This document shows positions 33,881-46,082 of a stretch of 64,000 nucleotides of DNA, piece by piece. A program made the translations under genes and the position numbers. A model generated the notes under the pieces. That model worked only from the letters and a program-made list of their open reading frames with translations. It searched no databases and had not been told where the DNA came from. This stretch comes from Artemisia argyi (taxonomy: Eukaryota; Streptophyta; Magnoliopsida; Asterales; Asteraceae), in the NCBI GenBank assembly GCA_030686995.1, contig JARVZY010002399.1:1-64000 (forward strand). The letters run 5' to 3'. Every line of letters starts with the position of its first letter. The first letter of the stretch is position 1.

Positions 33881-34298
33881 TGTATGAAATCTATGTGGTT
33901 GAGAACTCTTGCGTGTTTTAAATAAACGGTTTGCCTTCGTGTTTGTTAACTGTGATATTGTAGAATCGTGGTTTTATGTTGATATCGTGATTCGGGAGGT
34001 CGGGGATGGTGGAAGAATACACCTTCCATGGTTAAAACATACGTATTACTCCAACATTAAACAACAACAATAACAATAACACAACACTAACGATTTTGTT
34101 ACATCAGTTTTCACAACAACAACAACATTTTATTAAACAACAACAACAACAATAACACAACAAACAGCACCACCAACAACAACAACAACAGCAGCAATAA
34201 CACAACAAACAACAACACCAACAATAACAACAACAATAATAACACAACAAACCACAACAACAATAACAACAACAACAACAACAACACTACATACGAAG
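33881..34298. repeat. Spacer with (CAA)n/(AAT) microsatellite
   Basis: 33881-34045 shows no gene; gtgattcgggaggtc at about 33989 is also present in the small copia LTR (55290, 58351). From about 34055 to 34287 the strand is almost only C and A with some T in caa/aac/aat triplets. Confidence 0.85.
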
Positions 34299-34303
34299 AT
34301 TTT

Positions 34304-35967
34304 TGATAACGCTTAAATTATACATGTTTTTAGGTGCGTTATTGTTAGTTTGTGCATCATATTTGTATGTATTTGTTACTTAATCATGGAAAAGTGTTTA
34401 TACAAGCAAATGTAGCCAAGAACATGAAAAAGTGAAGAAAAGATGAAGAAATGAAGTGAATACGCACAATTGGAGATTTTCGAGAAGAAAACAAGTAAAG
34501 AATCACACAAGGACTCAAGGATTTGATAGATTCAAGATTTCTACGTTAATATGTCCAGAAAATATCAAGTTCAATGAAAGAAATCAGTACCAAAAGAAAG
34601 GAGAAAACATGCGACAAAGAAATAAAAAGAAAAGACAAAATGGAGGATACAGGTTCAATCCATCCGTTTGGATGGAGCCCGTATTCGAAACGGATGGATG
34701 GAACCAGAAGGTCCATCCGATCGGATGGATTCATGTCCGATCGGATGGATGATGCTGCAGTTATAAAAAATCATTTAATGACGAATTTACTCCTCATTAT
34801 CATTGGTGGCTGATCATTTCTAGTTCATTACTCCTGGAGAACGTTTTACCTTGGAGAATAAGTGTCTTGGAGGCTATAAATTAGTATCCAAGGCTAGATA
34901 CAAAGGGTACCAATCAAAACCTTAGCAAAGGCTTACACCAAGAACTTGCTATCTCATTTTAATTGCCCGAAAGGTTATTATAACATTAGAAACGTCCAGG
35001 AAACTTTGAGTTAAAGTCTCAAGAGTTTGGTTCTAGTGTGAAGTTGTTTATTTGTCTTTGTAGTCAATTGGAGGAGCGTGGTTCTATTGTTCCACTATTT
35101 TAGTTCTTGTAATTCTCAAGCTAGGTACATCTTGTTTATTTACAATGAATTACTGTTACTTTAAGTTTAATAAAAGTTTTGTTTACTACTTGTGTTATGG
35201 AGTAATTTGGTTTCTACTTGTGTGAATGATGTAGTTAGTCATGGAGTATTCTTTTCTTTAAAAAGGTGATGTATGAAACCTCTTCTTAATTTATGAGTTT
35301 ATTTGGATAAAATCTAATCTTGCTTAATTTGTTGATAAATCATCATTGGGGAATATTGGCCGAAAGGGTTTTCTTAATGTTTTTATTCGAAAAAGTTAGT
35401 GCACGAATTGGTATGGGATATGATGTGTGACAAGCATCATGTTTACTCTTTAAAATGAATTTGAGAAGATTTCATCATGAAATAAGGCCGAAAGGATTCG
35501 TAAGAATTCATAAGGAAAGAATTGTTTTTAAACAACATTGTGTTAACGGAATTGTTATTCTAGTTGTCTAAGGCCGAAAGGAAGTAACTAGATGATTGAA
35601 TTCTAGTAATGATTTTACATGATAAACACCATTGATTGTTGGTCATTCATATAAAAGTTGTGCATCATAACAAGTTTACACCAAGCTTAACATGAATACT
35701 TCAAATGATTGATTGTAGCATTTCACACAAGTATATGTTTTAGATAATTTGGTTACTTAAAGATTTGAATTTTTACTAATTAGGATTGACAACCCTTTTT
35801 ATACAAACTAGTTTCATTATACTTTAATCGCCAAAATCCCTTGGGACGATCTCGACTTACCCACCTTTACTAAAACGGACGAGTATACTTGCTCGTATGT
35901 GTTAAATAGTTAATCAGATAAGCGTGTTTATGAATTTAAAACTTGTACACACCATGAGCACACATCA
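34304..35967 (+). repeat. Solo LTR, gypsy type, TSD ATTTT/ATTTC
   Basis: Starts TGATAACGC and ends GCACACATCA, the same end style as the Athila-like LTR but a different body. The flanks are atttt (34299-34303) and atttc (35968-35972), four of five matching. No primer-binding site or ORFs follow. The cccttgggacgatctcgac block near 35839 resembles gypsy R/U5 regions. It interrupts the minus-strand fragment at 35968-36189. Confidence 0.82.
34659..34770 (+). promoter_or_regulatory. Solo LTR promoter: CCATCCG palindromes and TATA box
   Basis: TCCATCC-GTTT-GGATGGA (34659-34676), the perfect 18-bp palindrome TCCATCCGATCGGATGGA (34712-34729) and TCCGATCGGA (about 34736-34745) precede TATAAAAAA near 34760. 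Confidence 0.6.
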
Positions 35968-36189
35968 ATTTCCTATATCATCTAGCATCTCATTATAAAG
36001 CTCGTGAAACAAGGCAGCTGTAGCAATTGTGTGGTTGTTGGGATGCTGATACAATTCTAGAATTTTATTGAGTACCATTATCTGGTGATTCAATTTTATG
36101 CAATTTGAGCACTCTGTATTTATAGGACTCGATGTTGATGGTCCTGCGGAATGAGTTAGAGGCGTTGAAGCTCCAGGAGAACCGGTCAT
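35968..36189 (-). pseudogene. Short coding fragment cut by the solo LTR
   Basis: Minus-strand ORF beginning MTGSPGASTPL, Ser/Pro/Thr-rich, then ECSNCIKLNHQIMVLNKILE and a helical end (FHELYNEMLDDIGN) that stops at the LTR junction. Past the LTR, at 34298 downward, the frame would end within a few codons. From memory, similar short segments with a CSNC pair recur in Asteraceae repeat-derived proteins. The function is unknown to me. Confidence 0.4.
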
Positions 36190-36416
36190 TTTGGCGAGTC
36201 ATTTCTCCTTCCATAAAAAAATCGCATCCATATTCCATTGTCCCCCTATTAAAGAGTAAAAACTATTATTTTTAACAACTAACCAAATTATTTAAACTAT
36301 TTAAATGTGGATCTTAAGTTCATTAAAGAGCAAAGACAAAATTTGTTTTCAAAATTCAATAAGTTAATTTTTTAGTTGAATAAGTGTTGAGATGAATTAC
36401 TTGTTTTAAAACAAGT
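36190..36416. other. Junction region at truncated copia 5' end
   Basis: AT-rich, without gene or LTR. It ends in the perfect 18-bp palindrome ACTTGTTTTAAAACAAGT (36399-36416), immediately before the first readable copia codons. Confidence 0.5.
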
Positions 36417-37428
36417 AAAGCTTGAGGCTGTTACACTTCGAATTCAAAACACTGAACTAGTAAAACAAAATCAAGCTATTCAGGATGAACTTAAGAAAGA
36501 AAAGGCTGTGATATATAAGTGGAATCAGAAAAACCCTAGGGTTTTTGACTCAGTGAGTCTCACACCAAGCAATAAGAAAGTTATTATTGGTGAGAATCAA
36601 AACACTGAGTCCTCGAGTGAGAATCATGGTGAAAAGGCATTTCTGCCTTCAGGCATATCCTTTAACAAGGAGATGGCGCCAAAACCTAGTGATTGGATTG
36701 AAAGAGTCAACCCAGATAGCAAATTACCAAATTTTAACACTGGAAAAATATTGGAACCTGAAAGTCAGGCCATAAAAAATATGCTTGGGGTCACTGATGA
36801 ATCTAGTCCTCCTGAGTCCAATAATGAGTCTGAACCTGTCTAACAGAATCCACTCCCTCCACTAAAAGTTCTTTAGGGAGCTGAACCTAGCTCTAAGCTA
36901 ACACCCCTGGTGTACACTCAACACTCTCCAAGAGAGAAGGCTGGCTTAGGAAGAACAATCTTGAAAAGACCACTCACTGAAGTCTCAGTTCCCACTGATG
37001 ACTCTACAACCTCAGTCTCCAATGAGGCTATCACTGACAGCCCTGATTCTAAATATGATTAGTTGGCTGAACTTGTTAGGAAGTTGAGTGAAAAGATTGA
37101 ATCATATGAGAAAACCCCTCAACCTTTGGAAAAGGAAATTAAACCAGCTTCCTCAAGTTCCACCAAATCTAAGGCTACATCTAAACCAAAACTGATATGT
37201 GAATTGTATAACTATACCACACATACCACTGATGACTGTTATAGAATCCTTTTTTGCATGATATGTAAAAAGAAAGATCACAGAACCTTTGATCATCTAT
37301 CTTACATAGTCTCATCAGGTGTTGTACCCTACCACAATGCTCAGTCTCTTGACTATGCCTCAGGCTCTAAACAGATAAAGCAAAAAGCTAAACCTTTTTC
37401 AATGATCATCTACCTGATGATTGTTTGA
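36417..37428 (+). pseudogene. Copia Gag C-terminal part, broken
   Basis: Begins inside a coiled-coil-like stretch (LEAVTLRIQNTELVKQNQAI), then a Ser/Pro-rich region, and a nucleocapsid end with paired Cys (CELYNYTTHTTDDC, CMICKKKDHRTFDH), a degenerate zinc knuckle. Stops in frame near 36841, 36873 and 37060. The true N-terminus and start are missing because the element is truncated. Confidence 0.75.
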
Positions 37429-38032
37429 TGTATCCATGTTGTGATATCTGTGGAGACCCTACTCATGAAATTTTAGGACATGAACAGGTCATTCAGTCCA
37501 GAAGAGGCATCACCAAACCAGCCTAATCTCCCAGATGTAAAGTCTTTGGCAGCAATGTCCACACCACCACTGATCATGGATCAATTGCTCAGTTCAAAAT
37601 GGCCATTAAAGCTAAACCCACCAGAAAGTGGGTTCACAAGAAAAACTAACTCAGTTTACATTTGTGCAGAGACATTCCAGGGATCCTGTTTGGCATTTTG
37701 ATAGTGGATGTTCAAGAAGAATAACTGGCATGAAGGAATTCTTGCACAAATATGTAAAGGAACTAGGACCTAAGGTGGTATTTGTTGATAACTCATCTTG
37801 TCTCACTGAAGGTTATGGTTCAGTAAACTGTAGTGGAATAGTTTTTACTAGAATAGCTTATGTTAATGGTCTTAAATATAACTTGATCAGTGTCATTCAA
37901 CTATGTGATGCTAAATACATAGTTCAGTTTGATGATAAGCAAGGCACCATCTTCAATGCAAACAAAGAAGTTGTTCTTATTGCTCCAAGAAGGCAGGATG
38001 TCTATGTTTTGGATATGTCCTCACTCACTTAG
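37429..38032 (+). pseudogene. Copia aspartic protease, broken
   Basis: After a second Cys-rich piece (CCDICGDPTHEILGHE), the protease block reads DPVWHFDSGCSRRITG with the active-site DSG, then VFVDNSSCLTEGYGSV and LKYNLISVIQLCD. It is open from 37628 to a TAG at 38030-38032, where CAG would be expected. Frameshifts separate it from gag. It would process Gag-Pol. Confidence 0.85.
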
Positions 38033-39362
38033 AATGGAACATTCCTTTTTGCTAAAGCCACTGAAACCCTCAATTGGCTTTGGCATAAAAGACTTTCCCA
38101 TCTGAATTTCAAAAACATAAAAAACCTGGCCAAACAAAACAAAGTCCTTGGCTTACCATCACTTGTGTTCTCTAAGGATAAACTCTGCCCTGCCTGTGAA
38201 AAAGGTAAACACCACAGGGCATCCTTTAAAACCAAACAAAATTCCTCTATCACCAACTGCATGCACCTACTTCACATGGATCTTTTTGGAACCATCAGTC
38301 CAATGTCAACCCACCATGAGAAGTACACTCTGGTCATTGTGGATGAATACTCAAGATACACTTGGGTCTATTTTCGGACCAAAAAGAGTCATGCTGCTAA
38401 AACAATCATGTCCTTTATTAGGAAGATTGAAAACCAAAATGACATCAGGGTCAAACAAATCAGGATTGATAATTGGACTGAATTCAAAAACAATGACCTT
38501 GAAAGTTTCTGTGATGAGAAGGGTATATCTTAAAACTTTTCCTCTCCTTACACCCCTGAACAAAATGGGGTTGCTGAAAGAAAGAACAGAACTGTCATTG
38601 AGGCTGCTAGAACAATGCTTAATGGATCCGCTCTCTCTAAACACTTTTAGACTGAGGCAGTTAAAACAGCCTAACAGGTCCATTATTCTTAAGAGACATA
38701 GCAAGACTCCCTATGAGTTATTTAAAGGAAGAATCCCTGATATCATCTATTTCCATGTATTTGGATGTCCTTTGTTTATCCATAACCATAAGGATCATCT
38801 TGGAAAATTTGATGCTAAAGCTTATGATGGCTACTTTATAAGGTATTCCCTTGTCTCAAAAGCCTTCAGGGTGTTTAATACTAGGAGACAGCAGACTGAG
38901 GAGACCTTCCATGTCATATTTGATGAGAGTATTGAAGTTGTCAAGTTTTCTAATTCCTCAGTGGAAGAAATTGGTATTGATGACTCATCAAGATATCCTC
39001 CTGATGAATATCACTCTGAGAATAACCTATCTACACAATACCAAGCTGATGCAGACGTCTCATATTTCAACAATCCTCACAACCTACCTCAACGAACCAT
39101 CAGTGGGTTCATAGAAACTCAACAGGTCTCTAATGAGACTACTACCACTGAACCAATTGTTTAGGATACCACCATTCAAGATGATCACATTGAGGTAACT
39201 CAAGATCTCAATCTTGAGGAACCTCAGGCTCTAGTAACTGAACCCACTCCACCTACACATCAGGCTTCCACAAGTTCAAACTCCTATCCTAGACCTCAGA
39301 ATAGCTGTACTAAGTCCAAAACAATAGAACTTGTTAACATCATTGGTGAGCCCACCGAAGGC
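38033..39362 (+). pseudogene. Copia integrase, broken
   Basis: Pre-integrase zinc region (LWHKRLSHLNFKNI, then CPACEKGKHH), core with HMDLFGTISP (first Asp), RIDNWTEFKN (second Asp; Gly is usual where Trp stands) and PYTPEQNGVAERKNRT (Glu). Stops at 38531-38533 and near 38648 and 38672. A frameshift near 38690 leads into the C-terminal part KTPYELFKGRIPDIIYFHVF and FGCPLF, ending with the variable linker and a TAG at 39162-39164. Real codons before 38690 are in the frame of 38165-38533; the long 338-codon frame is genuine only in its second half. Confidence 0.85.
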
Positions 39363-40551
39363 ATGCTTACTAGGAGCATGGCTGCTAAACTCAAAGCAGC
39401 CTCAGCCAATATATGTCTTTATGTTGATTTTCTCTCAGAGATAGAGCCTAAAAATGTTAAAAAAGCTTTTAAATATGAAAGTTGGGGTCGGGCCATGAGA
39501 GATGAACTAGAGCAGTTTGATAGAAATGATGTCATGAGCCTTGTTGAATGCCCTCATGGTGTCTTTGTCATTGCAATGAAATGGGTCTTCAAAAATAAGA
39601 CTGATGAGTCTGGTACAGTCATCAATAACAAGGCAAGACTTGTTGCAAAAGGATATAATCAACAGGAAGGTATTGATTATGAGGAAGCTTTTGCACCTGT
39701 TGCTAGAATGGAAGCCATCAGGATCTTTCTTGCATATGCAACATACATGAACTTTAAAGTCTACCAAATAGATGTAAAAAGTGCCTTCCTAAATGGTAAC
39801 ATTAAAGAAGATGTATATGTGCAACAACCCCCTGAATTTGAAAGTAGTGAATTTCCTAACCATGTCTACAAGCTAAACAAAGCCCTTTATTGACTAAAAC
39901 AAGCACCCAGGGCATGGTATGAAACTCTTTCAGCCCTCCTGATCCAAAACAAGTTTGTCAGAGGCAAAATTAACAATACATTGTTCACCTATAGGACAAA
40001 AGAGGATGTGATTTTAGTCTAAGTGTATGTGGATGACATCATATTTGGCTCAACAAGCTACAAAACTTTGTAAACAGTTTGAAAAGCTGATGACAAAGAA
40101 ATTTGAAATGAGTATGATGGGTGAACTTACTTACTTTCTTGGACTACAAATCAAACAAACTGAAAAAGGCACTTCAATCAGTCAAGAAAAGTACACTAGA
40201 AACTTACTGAAAAAGTATGACCTCAGTGACTGTGCCGCAGTGAAAACCCCAATGGTACCTCCTAACAGCCTAGGTCCTGACCTTGCTGGAAAACCAGTCA
40301 ATCCTACTCTTTTTAGAGGTATGATTGGGTCACTGATGTACCTTCTTGCCTCAAGGCCTGACATTCAATTCTCAGTTTGTTTGTGTGCAAGATATCAGTC
40401 TGATCCAAAGGAATCTCATCTCACTGCTGTTAAAAGGATTCTGAGATACCTGAAAGGCACTTCCAGTCTTGGAATTTATTATCCCAAATGTTCAGGGTTT
40501 GATCTTAAAGGATATTTAGACTCTGTCTATGAAGGATGCAACATGGACTGA
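39363..40551 (+). pseudogene. Copia reverse transcriptase, broken
   Basis: Starts at [15 protein letters not shown], then [60 protein letters not shown] and the catalytic box VYVDDIIFG (YVDD at 40026-40037). Breaks: TGA at 39891-39893 (Gly expected), TAA at 40020-40022 just before the box, and a frameshift near 40050. It continues with MGELTYFLGLQIKQT and FRGMIGSLMYLLASRPDIQF. Confidence 0.9.
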
Positions 40552-41046
40552 AAAAGTACTTCAGGGTCCTGCCAATTTCTTGGAGGAAAATTAGTCTGTT
40601 AGAGTGCTAAAAAGCAACAATCTGTTTCAATGTCCTCAGCAGAGGCTGAATATGTTGCTGCTGTAGGCTGTTGTGCAAATGTGTTATGGATGAGACGTCA
40701 GCTCAGTGACTATGGTATTCATTACAAAATGGTACCCATCTTTTGTGAGAACACAAGTGCAATAGCTATTTCAAACAACCCTGCGCTTCATCAAAGAACA
40801 AAACACATTGATATCAGATATCATTTCATCAGGGATCAGATCATGAAAGGTGATATTGAATTACACTTCATACCCACTGAATATCAATTAGCTGATATCT
40901 TCACAAAACCCTTGGATGAACCTACTTTCACTAGGCTGAAAGTAGAACTAGGCATGTTAGATATTGATAATCAGGTTACTGATTCAAATATCCTAACATG
41001 GTGTATATTATTTATCCTATCCCTGATAATTAACCTTCTTCAGTAA
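40552..41046 (+). pseudogene. Copia RNase H
   Basis: Follows RT after a TGA (40549-40551, Arg expected) and a TAG near 40600 (Trp expected). The open 138 codons hold SSAEAEYVAAVGCCANVLWM, CENTSAIAISNNPALHQRTK, HIDIRYHFIRDQ and ADIFTKPLDE, the usual closing blocks of copia RNase H. The stop at 41044-41046 ends pol. Confidence 0.9.
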
Positions 41047-41834
41047 ACCCTTCCAGAACATCAAAAAACCCATTCGCAGGGAGTTTCTCACATACTGAAT
41101 AAACTCACTGAATACCCTACCCAAAAATTCACACTGAATGATTTCTCATTTTGGGGGCTCATGACATTTACTGATGCAATTCAATGCATAACTAAATGCT
41201 TTGAGTATCTAGTTAGTAAATGTCCTAGGTTGGTAACTAAATCTCCTATTTAATATAGGAATATATGTCTCTGCCTCACTGCCATCCACACTTTGAGCCC
41301 CCACTTAATCACCCAATATCCCACCAGGCATTAATTGCCCCCATCAAAAATAATATCTTATGATATTTTGTGATATCATGCCTGCAAAAAGTGCACCAAT
41401 TTGCAGGCCCTTGCACTATTCACCTCGACAGCTACGAATAACTTGGGAAAGTGGAGTGGTGGCATTTAATGCGGAACCCAAAAAGGTTATACATTTTGAT
41501 TTTCAAAATTCCTAACCATTGGTATTCCTCACCCTCTATAAATACCCCATGCAAAACACCCAAAAGACACACACAAAAAATTTTCTTAAAGAAACTCTGC
41601 AAAAATTTCTTCAGTGCAAAGTTGTGTGTTCTCTTTTTCAAAAAGAAAAAGGCTTTTTTTCAAAAACATCTTTTCTTGGTTAAGAAGATTTGCAACAAGA
41701 AATCCTTCCTGTGTGCAATCATCTTGATAATAATATCACTCATTTCACGAATAGAAAACGATTGGACTCAACTTGTGGATCATCTGGTGTGTGATATTCT
41801 GCCATTAAAATTTAAAAAAAAAAATTGACCTAAA
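41047..41834 (+). promoter_or_regulatory. Spacer between pol and the extra ORF, with TATA box
   Basis: No ORF. TATAAATA at 41537-41544 stands about 290 bp before the extra ORF ATG, in a good core-promoter setting (ccctcTATAAATAcccc). It may drive a separate mRNA. CACTGA words are frequent (41088, 41106, 41129). Confidence 0.45.
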
Positions 41835-42557
41835 ATGGCAGATGACCAAGGAATCAAGATTGCACCTCAATGGGCAAAATTGACTCTGGCTAATGTACAA
41901 TTCAAAACCAACAATGTTGTAGGCAACTTTAACTACCCAACCAATGTCCCTGCCTACAAGGAAATCATAAAGTTTTTGTATAACTGCCCTTTGAAAACCA
42001 CCTTCACCTCCACACCCTACTTTCAGTACCACAACTTCCTCAGGGAGTTTCGGGGTACTGCTCAGGCCTATGACCCGACATCCTCCACTGATGAGAACGA
42101 ACTCAGGCCCCTCAAGGAATTTCTCATTAGTTTCTCAGTCTTAAATGTGAAAAGAAAATTTGTCCTGGATTTCAAAACTTTTTGCTCTACAACAGGACTT
42201 GATTATAATAATGGTATTTACGTTGCACACCCTGACCCAAACAATGTTAAATCAGGGTTAGAAAAAATTGTTTTAGATCCAAAATATTTGGACAAGACCC
42301 CTGTCACCAAGAGCTCCTTTCCTATGGCTTGGAAGATCCTGTTCACTTTTGTGATTCAGGTTCTCGGCGGGAATCATTCATCGACTGAGCAGATTAACTC
42401 TGTTCAGATGATGATGGCTTATTGCCTGATGTCATGGGTCACTATCGACATTGGAGAGATCATTTATGGTGATCTCGTAACCAAGCTAATGAATAAAACT
42501 AGGTTACACTATGTGTCGTACCCTAGTTTATTTCATGTGCTCTTCAAAGGTTACTAG
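41835..42557 (+). pseudogene. Extra ORF after copia pol, N-terminal part
   Basis: 240 codons from MADDQGIKIAPQW to a TAG at 42555-42557. The second half (VLGGNHSSTEQINSVQ, IDIGEIIYGDLVTKLMNKTR, YVSYPSLFHVL) resembles, from memory, a recurrent domain in proteins annotated downstream of copia pol in Asteraceae. No signal peptide or obvious membrane segment is seen, so I do not call it an envelope. Function unknown. The protein continues downstream in pieces. Confidence 0.7.
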
Positions 42558-43456
42558 GTTGTGACAACACTTAGGACGTTTATTTAAGCTCTTTACCAGC
42601 CGTCCTGAGTTCTTCAAATTTTACAAAGGACCCATCCTCAGTCTCTAACATTAAATTGATGGCCCTTATGGTTGCTATAAACAACTGGAGGGACTCAACG
42701 TAACCACCTTCCCCTCCTAAGAGGACAGGGAAGTCTCAGTGTGTGCCAAAGGCCAAACCAAAGGCACAGGGCCCTGAGGCTTCAAGAACACAGGCTTCTA
42801 AGCCAAAAAGAAACCTAAGACTGATTCTGCCCCCAAGGCCAGGCTCCACCACCCTCAGGGACAACAAAGGACACTGACAAATCACAATCAGGGTCCTTGG
42901 TCCACACGATTACTCCCAAAGATCCAGAGGGAAACATACAACCCACTGGTAGGGGAGCGCCTTCCACTTTTCCCGTTAATGTCTTTGGTACATCACAACC
43001 ACTGTCTCAAGGAATGGTGGCCCCTAAATCTTTGACAGGCCAGTACCAGCCTGTTGGAACGGGGGGCCTCAACATTTCACTGATTCCTAAGGATGCCACT
43101 GAAAAACACCCGTCAGTGTCTGAAGGAGTCATAGGGGACAAAGACTCAGGGGGATTGAAACCACCCGCTGATATGGAACCTACACCCCTTCACGGAGTTG
43201 CCCATACTTTGCAAACTGACTCTAAGGACCAGACAGACAAAACCCATTCTGTTGGATTAGAGGGGTCAGGGAGCGACCACAACCAAGGCGAGTCTTCTTA
43301 TGAAGAGGAGCCGGCTAACCCGTTTTTGCAGATAGACTCAATGGCTACCTTTCAGGCTATTCTTGACTCAGATGATGAAGATAGCAAAGACAGTGAGGAG
43401 AGGTCTATGAGGCTGGTGATGATATGGAGACTGATGTTACTGCCACTGAACATTCC
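42558..43456 (+). pseudogene. Extra ORF, low-complexity middle part
   Basis: 42558-42896 is frame-shifted but legible in fragments (Pro/Lys-rich, KSQCVPKAKPKAQGPEAS). 42897-43456 is open: TPKDPEGNIQPTGRGAPSTF and further Pro/Gly/Asp-rich repeats, then an acidic stretch. A frameshift lies near 43405. The non-autonomous copia element interrupts it at 43457; the frame resumes at 46083 after one TSD copy. Confidence 0.65.
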
Positions 43457-44188
43457 TGATAGAACTTATGCATACCATTTTCAATAAGTTCTTAGGACCG
43501 TTTTGGACTCCATGTTGTTTAGACATTGATCTAGGATTAACAATAAGCAGACTAACAATGATTAACAATATAATATGCAGCGGAATAATCAAAACATCAT
43601 TGTTGTTATTAAGGTTCTTCGCCATCATCTCTACTAACTATTACAATCATCTACAGCCCCAATTCTACTTGATCAAGGTAGAACTTGTTACACAACTTGT
43701 AACAGGGATCAAGGACTTGACCTTGAGGCTGAACTAACTAAAACTAATAAACCCTAGGCGTCCATTGTAGGAACTTGATGCCTAGACACACACACACCTT
43801 TAACTAGTCAACTACATATTTTCTGTGTGTTCAAAACTAATGACCCATGTCCTCTTTATATACCAGAGGATTAGGGCTTACAAGAAAGACAATCATAATA
43901 AAATTATGAAACTAAATATTCTTCTAGAATCTTCTAAAGTCTCCATCTTTTTGTAGTTTCCCAACTTGTCATATTAAGCCCTTGTGTTTCATTCATCTTC
44001 AAATACTGCAGCAGAAGTACTTTGATTCAAAGTACTTTTGGTTTAGCAGAAAGTACTTTGCATCAGAAGTACTTTGGTTCAATAGAAGTACTTTGCATCA
44101 GAAGTACTTTGGTTCAGCAGAAGTACTTTGATTCTTCTTCATATAAGCACATGTAGTTTTGTAATCATCAAATCTATAATTCCCAACA
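43457..44188 (-). repeat. 3' LTR of the non-autonomous copia element
   Basis: Minus ends TGTTGGGAATT and AAGTTCTATCA. TATATAAAG on the minus strand at 43862-43854. Upstream of it at 44013-44130 are seven AAGTACTT words in alternating contexts (cagaagtactttg, atcagaagtactttgg). Confidence 0.92.
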
Positions 44189-45346
44189 ATCTTCCCCTAT
44201 TTGATATTACAAAACTATCTCCATGAATGAAACAATCTTCAATGCTTCCCCTTGACTTAAGATCTTCTTGAACATGTCACCACACATAATAAGTTGCAAA
44301 TCATATCTCTGTAGTCTTCTTCCCCTTTTTTTAATCATCTGATAGGGGTCATGAAAAGATATGCAACTTTGATCGTCACTACCCCACATCATATATCAAA
44401 ACTTCCAATCCAATCTTTCCAATGTCTTGAATTACCCTCCATGAAGAACACCAAAAAGCTTGCGAAAAATGAACAAAAGACAATAGAAATTTTAAACTAG
44501 CAGTATTAATGATGACTAGAAGTAGTAATGAAACAACTCCCCTTAAATGGTGCGTGTAGATGGTTGAACATTTAATCAATAAGCTTCCCCTGAAACTAAT
44601 ATGTTTATCATTTCTTGAATCTTCAATTCTGTCGACTCTATGTAATGATCACCGATGAAGAAAACTGAGTTTAACGAATTTGATGAAGAAGTTAAACTTC
44701 CCAAACTTGTGTCTTATATCTTGTAATATCCACGTGACTCCAAACTCATACCTACTATGTATAAGTAGACCGCAACCTCTTGAAAAAATCCTCATCTAGA
44801 TGAGACACTGAGCACTACAACGTAACTCCTTTAAGTGATAGCTAATGTATGCATAGAGCATCACCATCAGATCAGAATCACTCATACAGCAGAAAACCAT
44901 TAATATCACTCTTGTACATTGGTAACCCTAAAAACTGAACATAAACCCATCCAAAACTGCTATCTTTGATCATCTACTGACTTCAAACAACATATATTCA
45001 ACTTCCACAATAAATTAATACCATGTAAACATAAATTCAGAAAATTCAGATCATAAAAACCATAAAAATTTGAAAATTTCACCTCCCTCTGCAGCAGTTT
45101 TTGACACCCTATATCTTACGCATAAAAGCTCCAATTCAAGATCGCTCCAGTGAAAAGTTAGCTTGATATACTGAGAGTCTCCAAAAACAATTTTAGCCCG
45201 ATCCAACGGCTAACGAAAAAGATATCGCTATTTGAAAAAAGCCCTGCAGAAAGGTTACGAAAATTTTTTCAGATTCAAATTTTTACCTTTTCTTCGAAAA
45301 ACCTTGTAGATCTCTAGATCGAGAGCCCCCTTGATCTGATACCACC

Positions 45347-46077
45347 TGATAGAACTTATGCACACCATCTTCTATAAGTTCTTAGGACCGTTTTGGACTC
45401 CATGTTGTTTAGACATTGATCTAGGATTAACAATAAGCACACTAGCAAAGATTAACAATATAATATGCAGCGGAATAATCAAAACATCATTGTTGTTATT
45501 AAGGTTCTTCGCCATCATCACTACTAACTATTACAATCATCTACTGCCCCAATTCTACTTGATCAAGGTAGAACTTGTTACACACCTTGTAACAGGAATC
45601 AAGGACTTGACCTTGAGGTGAACTAACTAAAACTAATAAACCCTAGGCGTCCATTGTAGGAACTTGACGCCTAGACACACACACACCTTTAACTAGTCGA
45701 CTACATATTTTCTGTGAGTTCAAAACTAATGACCCATGTCCTCTTTATATACTAGAGGATTAGGGTTTACAAGAAAGACAATCATAATATAATTAGGAAA
45801 CTAAATATTCTTCTTGAATCTTCTAAAGTCTCCATGTTTTTGTAGTTTCCCAACTTGTCATATTAAGCCCTTGTGTTTCATTTTTCTTCAAATACTGCAG
45901 CAGAAGTACTTTGATTCAAAGTATTTTTCGTTCAGCAGAAAGTACTTTGCATCAGAAGTACTTTGGTTCAGCAGAAGTACTTTGCATCAGAAGTACTTTG
46001 GTTAAGCAGAAGTACTTTGATTCTTCTTCATATAAGCACATGCAGTTTTTTAATCATTAAATCTATAATTCCTAACA
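45347..46077 (-). repeat. 5' LTR of the non-autonomous copia element
   Basis: Closely similar to 43457-44188 with a few substitutions. It has the same TATA box near 45750 and AAGTACTT array at about 45903-46018. Minus end TGTTAGGAATT. Confidence 0.92.
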
Positions 46078-46082
46078 ATTCC

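Larger units (their letters stand above)
43457..46077 (-). mobile_element. Non-autonomous copia-type element, TSD ATTCC
   Basis: LTRs 43457-44188 and 45347-46077 (732 and 731 bp) flank 1.16 kb of interior without an ORF of note. TSD attcc at 43452-43456 and 46078-46082. On the minus strand a primer-binding site (GGTATCAGATCAAGGG type, initiator Met) follows the right LTR and a purine tract (AATAGGGGAAGAT) precedes the left LTR. Contains at 44810-44842 a word shared with the element at 55262. It is inserted in the extra ORF of the Sirevirus-like element, and excising it restores the frame. Confidence 0.9.
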
